Program-made: the position numbers and the translations under genes | The notes under the pieces: generated by a model | Seen by the model: the letters and a program-made list of their open reading frames with translations, nothing else | The model's database searches: none | Told to the model about the DNA's origin: nothing | Shown here: positions 1 through 5,262 of the stretch, piece after piece | Layout: each line of letters starts with the position of its first letter | Numbering within the stretch: the stretch's first letter is position 1 | Assembly: GCA_018065885.1 (NCBI GenBank) | Contig: JAGHSL010000317.1 | Span: forward strand, 1-5,262 | Length of the DNA: 5,262 nt | Reading direction: 5' to 3' | Source: Candidatus Limimorpha equi | GTDB lineage: Bacteria; Bacteroidota; Bacteroidia; Bacteroidales; F082

Positions 1-1972
1 CCTCGTGCGTGTAGTAAAGACTACGGTTGCCGCGCAAGTTTCTGAAAGCCTCGGCATTCATCAAGGTTGCTTGCAGATAGTTTTCAAATATTTCGGGGCG
101 CGTCGAGGCAATCAGTTGGCCGTTCAAGCCGTAAAGATTCAAATCGGTGAAAAAAGTCCTTGAATACCTTTGCAGGATTTCGGTCCAAACCGCCCGCTGG
201 TTTTGCGTTTCGATGGCCGCAAAATTAATGTCGTTTTGCATCTCTGAAAGCACGGTTCTCGTGGTTACAAACTGCGAATCCATGGTTTTCTGATTGTAAA
301 GTCCACGCATGTAAATGACTGAAATTGGGCCTACTACGAAAAACGAAAGACTCAAGGTAAGCAAAACCACCATTTGAAATTTTTTGCCCAAACTCTTACG
401 TTTCCAATCTTCTTGCTTTCGTGGTCTGACTATGAAATAAAGAATCACGACAGGCACCAGCAAAATCAGGAAAATCACGCCAAACGGTGCCGTTTTTTCA
501 GCCCAGCTTTTCTTTTCCGTGCTGACAATCAGAACATTCTCTTCGTCATTTATTATTGAATAATGTTTTTGCTCCTTATCAAAAGTAAATTGTTTGTCCT
601 TGATATTCAAATCATTGACGAAATTCGGATAGACAAATTCACCATATTTGTAAACCAAAATGCTGTCTCGATAGCTGGCAACCGAATAATCATACGGCAT
701 GTTGCTGTTGTTTTCCTGGAGAAAATACGGGAAGCCGAAACCCTCTGGCGCAATCGGTTTGTAAAATTCAAAATAGAGTGTTTTCTGCCTGACGGAATCT
801 CCATCAAACAATTTGATTTTCGCCAGATAATTCGGATCAAGGGTAAAATAATCAATGAAATACAACCCATCTCCTACCCTTTTTGTATCGTTATTTGCCA
901 ATAAATCAAGAAAATAACTATCACAATTGACCGTGTAGCCTTCCGGTTGTATCGTGATTTCCTCATTAGGTTCGCAAACCGTCAGCGAAACGGAATAGGC
1001 TTTCATTGTCTCATCGAAAAGCAGTTCCCTCGAATAGCCCAAAACCACATCCGAAAGGACATTACTTTCAGAAAAAACCATTTCACGCAAAACCGAATCT
1101 GTCGCAACTTTTTGCTTAAACTGAATAAAAGAATCCTCAAAATCAGCATCTTGCTTTTGCACCAGTTTTTCGGCAGCAGCAACCATATAAGCGTTTTCCT
1201 TCTTATTTTCAGACTGATAGCGCAAATAAGTAAGAAGAACCGACAACAAAAAAACAGCAACCAAACTGATTTCAACAAAATAAGGTTTCTCCTTGCCTTT
1301 GATCCGGTCGAGCCATTTTTGCGATTTTTCGAAGGATAAAAACAAGAAAACAAAAGCCGTGAGCAACAATAAAACCAACAAGGATATAGCAATTTCCTTA
1401 TAAGGTGACTTTATGGCTTGAACCAAATTGAAATCACAGTAAGACAAAACGTTACCATCACGAGAATAGACTTTATATGCAGTTTCTTCATTCGTAAAAA
1501 TCACATGAATGTCTGCTAAAGAACGAAGCAGGCAAAATTCATTCGGGAAAAATTTATTGTCGATTTTATAATTGGTATTGAGGCACTTAAAGAGATAATA
1601 CGAGCGATTATTATGCTCAAAAGAATGTACGAAATAATTGCCAGAAAGCAGATTGCAAATCGTATCACGGCCCAAAACCGAACGACGTTTCAAAAGACGC
1701 GAACTAATCGAATTTTGATTCCATGAAACCAACGAATCGTTAGAATAAACATAAAGACCGATTTCACGATTGCCAAACTCAGAAGATTTCAAATCCTCAA
1801 CCGCTATTAAATTCAAATCGTTTTGCAATTCTGAAACCTTACGCTGAACTTTTGCCTCAATTCGCTTAGGATTGGAAACAAAGAGAAAATCCAAGGCTAA
1901 AAGCAAGCCAAAAAGCAAAGAAAGTCCAAGAAAGACAAAACCAAGTGACCGATATTTATGTAGATTTCTCAT
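1..1972 (-). CDS. Large multi-pass membrane sensor protein, probably the N-terminal part of a sensor histidine kinase; 3' end outside window
   Basis: The frame is open from the ATG at 1972-1970 to the left edge: 657 codons with no stop. Five hydrophobic segments are visible at about residues 9-32, 194-215, 231-253, 497-515 and 532-555. Basic stretches (FEKSQKWLDRIKGKEK after the second, RPRKQEDWKRK after the fourth) should be cytoplasmic. This leaves extracytoplasmic regions of roughly 160, 245 and at least 100 residues. The segment DLNLYGLNGQLIASTRPEIF (610-629) resembles the sensor region of very large Bacteroidota histidine kinases, whose HAMP, HisKA and HATPase domains would lie beyond the window. 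The kinase identity is therefore recalled family knowledge plus inference; only the sensor part is seen. The start is supported by a TM1 right after a short basic N-terminus and by AT-rich non-coding sequence upstream. A 138-bp spacer separates it from the methyltransferase gene, so separate transcription is possible. The ligand is unknown. Confidence 0.75.
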   Translation of the reverse strand, partial: MRNLHKYRSLGFVFLGLSLLFGLLLALDFLFVSNPKRIEAKVQRKVSELQNDLNLIAVEDLKSSEFGNREIGLYVYSNDSLVSWNQNSISSRLLKRRSVLGRDTICNLLSGNYFVHSFEHNNRSYYLFKCLNTNYKIDNKFFPNEFCLLRSLADIHVIFTNEETAYKVYSRDGNVLSYCDFNLVQAIKSPYKEIAISLLVLLLLTAFVFLFLSFEKSQKWLDRIKGKEKPYFVEISLVAVFLLSVLLTYLRYQSENKKENAYMVAAAEKLVQKQDADFEDSFIQFKQKVATDSVLREMVFSESNVLSDVVLGYSRELLFDETMKAYSVSLTVCEPNEEITIQPEGYTVNCDSYFLDLLANNDTKRVGDGLYFIDYFTLDPNYLAKIKLFDGDSVRQKTLYFEFYKPIAPEGFGFPYFLQENNSNMPYDYSVASYRDSILVYKYGEFVYPNFVNDLNIKDKQFTFDKEQKHYSIINDEENVLIVSTEKKSWAEKTAPFGVIFLILLVPVVILYFIVRPRKQEDWKRKSLGKKFQMVVLLTLSLSFFVVGPISVIYMRGLYNQKTMDSQFVTTRTVLSEMQNDINFAAIETQNQRAVWTEILQRYSRTFFTDLNLYGLNGQLIASTRPEIFENYLQATLMNAEAFRNLRGNRSLYYTHE
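231..251 (-). repeat. Internal repeat in the sensor gene, copy 2 (after TM5)
   Basis: This 21-bp stretch matches 1818-1838 at 18 of 21 bases. The surrounding protein is LSEMQNDINFAAIE (residues 575-588), about 20 residues after TM5. It matches VSELQNDLNLIAVE (46-59), which follows TM1, at 8 of 14 residues, and the other positions are conservative changes. The repeat suggests that two membrane-sensor modules in this protein share an ancestor or a common juxtamembrane helix. Confidence 0.6.
1818..1838 (-). repeat. Internal repeat in the sensor gene, copy 1 (after TM1)
   Basis: This is the partner of the repeat at 231-251. It encodes part of VSELQNDLNLIAVE (residues 46-59), about 15 residues after the end of TM1. 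Both copies are in the same reading frame and the same position relative to a membrane helix, which fits a duplicated structural element better than a chance nucleotide match. Confidence 0.6.
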
Positions 1973-2110
1973 ATACAAAATAACAATCTAAAATTCAATA
2001 CATTACAAAACATCAATTCTAATCCATTATTTTTTCAATTTTGAACACAGCTCCATAAAAAACCTAAAACGTCTAAAATCGCCTAAAAACACCCAATTTT
2101 TCAAAATGCG
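1973..2110. other. AT-rich spacer between the methyltransferase and sensor genes
   Basis: These 138 bp are the longest non-coding stretch in the window. On the minus strand they hold the end of the methyltransferase transcript and the leader of the sensor gene. I see no GC-rich hairpin followed by a T-run. The best match to the Bacteroidota -7 element (TAnnTTTG) is TAGAATTG at 2021-2014, but no TTTG sits at the expected spacing, so no promoter is called. The right-hand part carries phased A-tracts, listed separately. No Shine-Dalgarno sequence precedes the ATG at 1972, which is usual for this phylum. Confidence 0.6.
2061..2090. repeat. Three 10-bp units of nnCTAAAAnC (phased A-tracts)
   Basis: Reading the plus strand there are three consecutive 10-mers: aacctaaaac, gtctaaaatc and gcctaaaaac. 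Each carries CTAAAA at the same place, so the A-runs recur every 10 bp. A further A-run (2057-2062) lies just to the left and a T-run (2097-2101) to the right. A-tracts in phase with the helical turn are known to bend DNA. The site lies about 90-120 bp upstream of the sensor gene start. It could be a curved promoter-upstream element or a chance product of an AT-rich spacer. Confidence 0.45.
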
Positions 2111-2989
2111 TTAAATCCGCTTTTCAAACACATAAACCAAACTCGACCATTCACCACTTTTCCTCGCTCTCAAATTGGAAATCATGCCACGATAAATTCC
2201 TCTCAGCAATGGCAAACTCTTCTGGCGATATTTTTCACTCATGAAAGAAATATAAAAAGCATCCCAAACCAATTTTTGCGTTGGATTTTGAATTAAACCA
2301 TTGATATTAAATATTTTAGCAATAGAATCCTGTGAAAAATGGTTCAAATGGCGCGGCACATCGTAAGCAGCCCATTTATCTTTATAATATTGTGCGTCAT
2401 ACGACCTGAAATTCGGCAAAGCAATGACAAGTCTTCCACCTTTTTTCAAAAGCCTATTCAGCTGATTGACTTGCCACTGCAAATCGGAAACATGCTCCAA
2501 AACATGCCACATCGTGATGACATCAAAGCTTTCATCAGGCAATTTTTCCAAATCTTTAGGAAGCATAATTTCTGCTTTGATTCTTTTTTTTGCAATTGAT
2601 GACGCATCTTCTGATGGTTCTGCACCTGTGCATTGCCAACCGTTTTGTTCAGCATAATGAAGAAAATCACCCACTCCGCAGCCAATATCAAGCAATCTGC
2701 CTGGTTCTTTTCCTTGCGTAGCAATAGCAATTTTATGTTTCAAATTCACCGATTTCACTGCCTCATAAACACGAGGAATAAAGCCTTTCTTGTTTTCCTG
2801 ATGACTATAATAAGCCTCAGATTTATAGTAATCACCGAGTTTTTCATCGGAAGGTTTCGGTGTGGTGTAAAGCAGACCACAATCTTCACAAACAATAATA
2901 TCAAATGATTCTTGCGTCAGAAAATAGTCTTTTAAACTCAGATGTGTGTGTGCTTTTTCCGATTGGCACCAAGGGCATTTATCACTCAT
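2111..2989 (-). CDS. Zinc-finger class I SAM-dependent methyltransferase, substrate unknown
   Basis: This 292-residue protein has two visible parts. The N-terminus carries CPWC (Cys5, Cys8) and CEDC (Cys34, Cys37), a likely zinc ribbon like those in front of some NDP-sugar C-methyltransferases. A Rossmann methyltransferase domain follows. It has motif I LLDIGCGVG (99-107), an acidic Glu124 at the end of strand 2 (for the SAM ribose), MWHVLEH (160-166) as the motif IV region, and LKKGGRLVIALPN (181-193). A distinctive block WAAYDVPRHLNHF (206-218) is, as I recall, typical of a Bacteroidota family found near mnmG. There is no signal peptide or membrane segment, so it is probably cytoplasmic. 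It starts 31 bp after mnmG ends and is probably co-transcribed, with a parS-like palindrome in the gap. The context invites a role in tRNA modification, but that is inference; a sugar or small-molecule substrate is equally possible. Confidence 0.87.
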   Translation of the reverse strand: MSDKCPWCQSEKAHTHLSLKDYFLTQESFDIIVCEDCGLLYTTPKPSDEKLGDYYKSEAYYSHQENKKGFIPRVYEAVKSVNLKHKIAIATQGKEPGRLLDIGCGVGDFLHYAEQNGWQCTGAEPSEDASSIAKKRIKAEIMLPKDLEKLPDESFDVITMWHVLEHVSDLQWQVNQLNRLLKKGGRLVIALPNFRSYDAQYYKDKWAAYDVPRHLNHFSQDSIAKIFNINGLIQNPTQKLVWDAFYISFMSEKYRQKSLPLLRGIYRGMISNLRARKSGEWSSLVYVFEKRI

Positions 2990-2999
2990 ATTTCTTCAG

Positions 3000-3015
3000 T
3001 GTTTCATGTGGAACA
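3000..3015 (-). promoter_or_regulatory. parS-like imperfect palindrome, upstream of the methyltransferase gene
   Basis: On the minus strand this reads TGTTCCACATGAAACA. It fits the parS consensus TGTTNCACGTGAAACA at every position except 9 (A for G). It lies in the 31-bp gap between mnmG and the methyltransferase gene, 10 bp before the ATG. It resembles the site upstream of mnmG. The same-orientation 19-mers (2999-3017 and 4903-4921) agree at 16 of 19 positions, and the three differences are all transitions. ParB binding is inferred, not shown. Confidence 0.55.
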
Positions 3016-3020
3016 ATTCT

Positions 3021-4895
3021 CTATCTTCCTAAAAATATGGCTAATACATTTATATCAGCAGGCGAAATGCCACTGATTCGCGAAGCCTGGCCAAGTGTTT
3101 CGGGCTTGTAGCGGATCAGCTTTTCGCGTGATTCGTATGAAAGCGAAGTCAGGCTATGATAGTCGAAATCAACAGGCAATTTGACGTTTTCCAAACGGTT
3201 CAGTTTATCTGCCAATTCATTTTCCTTTGTTATATAACTGTCATATTTTACTAAAATTTCTGCTTCCTCAACACATTCCTTCACAAATCTATCGTTCAAA
3301 TCATAGCGTTCTTTTAGACTTGAAAGCGTATCTACCATTTCGAAAAGATTTATCTGAGGACGCAGCAACATATACGACAATTTCACTTTCTGGTCGATTT
3401 GCGAAGATTCCTTCAATTGCAACAAACCATTGATTTCATCAGGATAAACGTAGTTTTCGTTCAAAAAACCGATGATTTCCTCAACCTTACGCTTCTTTTC
3501 CAAATAACGCTGATAACGGTCTTCCTTAGCCAGACCCATTTTATAGGACATCTCCGTCAATCTGCTGTCGGCATTATCCTGTCGTAACAAAATACGGTAT
3601 TCTGCCCTACTGGTAAACATTCTATAAGGTTCATCAACGCCTTTGGTAATCAAATCATCGATCAAAACGCCAATGTATGCCTCGGAACGCGACAAAATCA
3701 ACGGCTGATTATCATGAATCAGATGATGGGCATTGATACCCGCCATCAAACCCTGGCAAGCGGCTTCTTCATAACCCGTAGTGCCATTGATTTGCCCCGC
3801 AAAGAACAAACCATGAATTTTCCGTGTTTCAAGCGAATGATGCAATTGCTCTGGTGGAAAATAATCATACTCGATGGCATAACCCGGACGGAAAATCTTT
3901 GCGTTTTCAAAGCCCTCGATTTGGCGCAAGGCTTCATATTGGATATAATCCGGCAAAGACGAACTGAAACCATTCAGATAGTATTCTTCAGTGGTCCATC
4001 CCTCAGGTTCGACAAACAGCTGATGTGCATCCTTTCCAGCAAAACGGTCAATCTTATCTTCAATGCTCGGACAATAACGCGGACCAACACCTTTGATACG
4101 TCCATTAAACATAGGCGAATATTTGAAACCTTTACGCAAGGTATCGTGGACTTTCAAAGAAGTATGGGCAATCCAGCAACTACGTTGTTTGGTGATCTTG
4201 AACGGTTCGTTATAGGAAAAACCAACCACATCGTCGTCACCCTTTTGTTCGATGAGACGGCTGAAATCTATGGTTCTGCCGTCAACACGAACAGGCGTAC
4301 CTGTCTTCAGTCTTTTGGCCTCAAAGCCCATTTCCTTGAGTTGCTCGGTGATGCCATAACTCGCAACCTCCCCCATTCTGCCGCCTGGAAAATGCTGCTC
4401 ACCGATATGAATCAAGCCATTCAGAAAAGTGCCATTGGTCAAAATGACAGCATTAGAATAGATTTCGCCACCCATATTGGTCACCACACCTTTCACCCGG
4501 TCGCCCTCAAAAAGCAAACCGACAACGGCATCTTGCCAGAAGTCGAGATTAGGTGTTTTTTCCAACATGCTACGCCATTCTGCCGAAAACATCATCTTGT
4601 CGCTTTGGCAACGCGGACTCCACATGGCCGGTCCTTTTGACTTATTCAACATTCTAAACTGAATCATGGTGCGGTCGGAGACAATGCCCGAATAACCGCC
4701 TAAAGCATCAATTTCGCGCACAATCTGGCCCTTGGCAATGCCGCCCATGGCAGGATTGCACGACATGGAAGCAAACAGACGCAAGTCCATGGTGATGAGC
4801 AAAACCTTATTGCCCAAATTTGCGGCAGCGGCAGCAGCCTCGCAACCTGCATGGCCGGCTCCCACCACTATTATATCATACTCTTCAAAAATCAT
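3021..4895 (-). CDS. mnmG: tRNA uridine-5-carboxymethylaminomethyl(34) synthesis enzyme MnmG (GidA)
   Basis: MnmG, with the GTPase MnmE, installs the carboxymethylaminomethyl group (or the aminomethyl form) on C5 of wobble uridine 34 in certain tRNAs. It uses FAD, NADH and methylenetetrahydrofolate in the cytoplasm. At 624 residues it has normal full length. Visible landmarks are the FAD-binding GAGHAGCEAA (12-21), the family signature around MSCNPAMGGIAKG (43-55), and GPRYCPSIEDK with Cys275, which corresponds to the functional Cys277 of the E. coli protein. The second dinucleotide-fold signature FFAGQINGTTGYEEAACQG lies near residues 363-381. The C-terminal helical domain ends in LGQASRISGISPADI, the usual tail that contacts MnmE and tRNA. 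The ATG at 4895 puts the Rossmann strand at the expected distance and is preceded by no in-frame alternative that fits better. The gene lies 49 bp after ybeY and 31 bp before the methyltransferase gene, with a parS-like site in each gap. No defects are seen. Confidence 0.99.
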   Translation of the reverse strand: MIFEEYDIIVVGAGHAGCEAAAAAANLGNKVLLITMDLRLFASMSCNPAMGGIAKGQIVREIDALGGYSGIVSDRTMIQFRMLNKSKGPAMWSPRCQSDKMMFSAEWRSMLEKTPNLDFWQDAVVGLLFEGDRVKGVVTNMGGEIYSNAVILTNGTFLNGLIHIGEQHFPGGRMGEVASYGITEQLKEMGFEAKRLKTGTPVRVDGRTIDFSRLIEQKGDDDVVGFSYNEPFKITKQRSCWIAHTSLKVHDTLRKGFKYSPMFNGRIKGVGPRYCPSIEDKIDRFAGKDAHQLFVEPEGWTTEEYYLNGFSSSLPDYIQYEALRQIEGFENAKIFRPGYAIEYDYFPPEQLHHSLETRKIHGLFFAGQINGTTGYEEAACQGLMAGINAHHLIHDNQPLILSRSEAYIGVLIDDLITKGVDEPYRMFTSRAEYRILLRQDNADSRLTEMSYKMGLAKEDRYQRYLEKKRKVEEIIGFLNENYVYPDEINGLLQLKESSQIDQKVKLSYMLLRPQINLFEMVDTLSSLKERYDLNDRFVKECVEEAEILVKYDSYITKENELADKLNRLENVKLPVDFDYHSLTSLSYESREKLIRYKPETLGQASRISGISPADINVLAIFLGR

Positions 4896-4903
4896 CTTAC
4901 TCG

Positions 4904-4919
4904 TGTTTCACATGAAACA
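4904..4919 (+). promoter_or_regulatory. parS-like palindrome, upstream of mnmG
   Basis: The plus strand reads TGTTTCACATGAAACA, a palindrome in 7 of 8 base pairs. It matches the parS consensus TGTTNCACGTGAAACA at 15 of 16 positions, differing only at position 9 (A for G). It sits in the 49-bp gap between ybeY and mnmG, 8 bp before the mnmG ATG. In the mRNA it could also form a 6-bp stem with a 4-base loop directly upstream of the start codon, so a translational role is an alternative. A placement next to mnmG/gidA recalls the parAB-gidAB region near many bacterial origins, but no parA or parB is in this window. Confidence 0.6.
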
Positions 4920-4944
4920 ATAGTTCTATAAAATTGATACTGAA

Positions 4945-5262
4945 TTATTTAAATATCAAATCCAACGATTCCTCTTCTTTCATCCGCATTATTTTCTCGT
5001 CATCATCAGTCAAATCATCGAAACCTATCAGGTGCAAGACACCATGGATAATGACTCGGTGCAATTCGCTTTCATAACTGCGACCAAAAGTCTGTGCGTT
5101 TTCAGCAATACGATCCAAACTCAGACAAAATTCGCTTGAAATAACTAATTCACAATCCGTTAAAGGAAATGTAACAATATCAGTATAAAAATCATGACCT
5201 AAGCGTTGCTGATTGATTTCCAACAATTTATCATCACTGCAAAAATAATAGTATAACTCCCC
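4945..5262 (-). CDS. ybeY: Endoribonuclease YbeY (rRNA maturation), 5' end outside window
   Basis: YbeY is a metal-dependent endoribonuclease needed for 16S rRNA 3'-end maturation and ribosome quality control. The visible 105 residues are open to the right window edge. The TTG at 5226-5224 (in KLLEINQQRL) is therefore not the true start: the frame continues upstream through GELYYYFCSDD, which is typical YbeY sequence, and some tens of residues are missing. Family landmarks are LLEINQQRLGHDFYTDIVTF, ISLD-like CLSLDRI, and the metal site HRVIIHGVLHLIGFDD. The canonical motif is HGxLHLxGYDH; here the two first ligands (fragment residues 73 and 77) are His, but the third position (83) is Asp. From memory, Asp here also occurs in other Bacteroidota YbeY proteins, so activity is probably kept. 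The usual SGD before the CLSLD strand reads SSE. The gene lies 49 bp ahead of mnmG, likely in the same operon. Confidence 0.95.
   Translation of the reverse strand, partial: GELYYYFCSDDKLLEINQQRLGHDFYTDIVTFPLTDCELVISSEFCLSLDRIAENAQTFGRSYESELHRVIIHGVLHLIGFDDLTDDDEKIMRMKEEESLDLIFK

Noticed and set aside
374..1339. Several plus-strand open frames of 61-130 codons (374-559, 563-904, 947-1339)
   Set aside because: They are antisense to the sensor gene, which is open for 657 codons with coherent membrane segments. Their translations are low-complexity and lack known motifs.
1717..1730. A further parS-like half site (gattccatgaaacc)
   Set aside because: Only the ATGAAAC half matches. The other half departs at several positions and it lies inside coding sequence.
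1973..2110. A rho-independent terminator after the methyltransferase gene, or a clear -33/-7 promoter for the sensor gene
   Set aside because: The CTAAAA units are direct, not inverted, repeats and no stable hairpin precedes a T-run. The best -7 match (TAGAATTG, 2021-2014) has no -33 element at normal spacing.
3714..4640. A 308-codon open frame on the plus strand
   Set aside because: It lies wholly antisense to mnmG, which has unmistakable family motifs. Its translation shows no recognisable domain, and it is a shadow of the mnmG codon pattern.
4945..5226. ybeY starting at the TTG at 5226
   Set aside because: The upstream codons in frame (GELYYYFCSDDK) are typical YbeY sequence and no stop occurs before the window edge, so the gene is simply cut off there.

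Overview
The window looks like a chromosomal segment of a Bacteroidota member, probably Bacteroidales or a related order. The evidence is the protein types and motifs: a YbeY with Asp in place of the third metal-binding His, a methyltransferase of a kind I recall beside mnmG in this phylum, and a very large multi-pass sensor protein. There are no obvious Shine-Dalgarno sequences and the spacers are AT-rich. The assignment rests on motif recognition, not a database search.

All four genes lie on the minus strand and read from right to left. In transcription order they are ybeY (5' end outside the window, 5262-4945), mnmG (4895-3021), a zinc-finger SAM-dependent methyltransferase (2989-2111), and a large membrane sensor protein (from 1972, running off the left edge). 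The sensor has no closed reading frame inside the window, but it is open without a stop for 657 codons and is clearly a real gene. The first three genes are separated by only 49 and 31 bp and probably form one operon for RNA maturation and modification. YbeY acts on rRNA, MnmG on tRNA wobble uridine, and the methyltransferase has an unknown substrate. A 138-bp AT-rich spacer separates them from the sensor gene.

The most striking non-coding signal is a pair of near-identical 16-bp imperfect palindromes. One lies 8 bp upstream of mnmG and the other 10 bp upstream of the methyltransferase gene. Each matches the chromosomal partition site parS (TGTTNCACGTGAAACA) with the same single G-to-A change at position 9. 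They are good candidates for a parS pair bracketing mnmG, although a role in mRNA leader structure is not excluded.

Two smaller points are an internal repeat in the sensor protein, where the motif SE(L/M)QND(L/I)N follows both TM1 and TM5, and a run of 10-bp-spaced A-tracts ahead of the sensor gene. I found no RNA genes, insertion sequences, CRISPR arrays or convincing rho-independent terminators.
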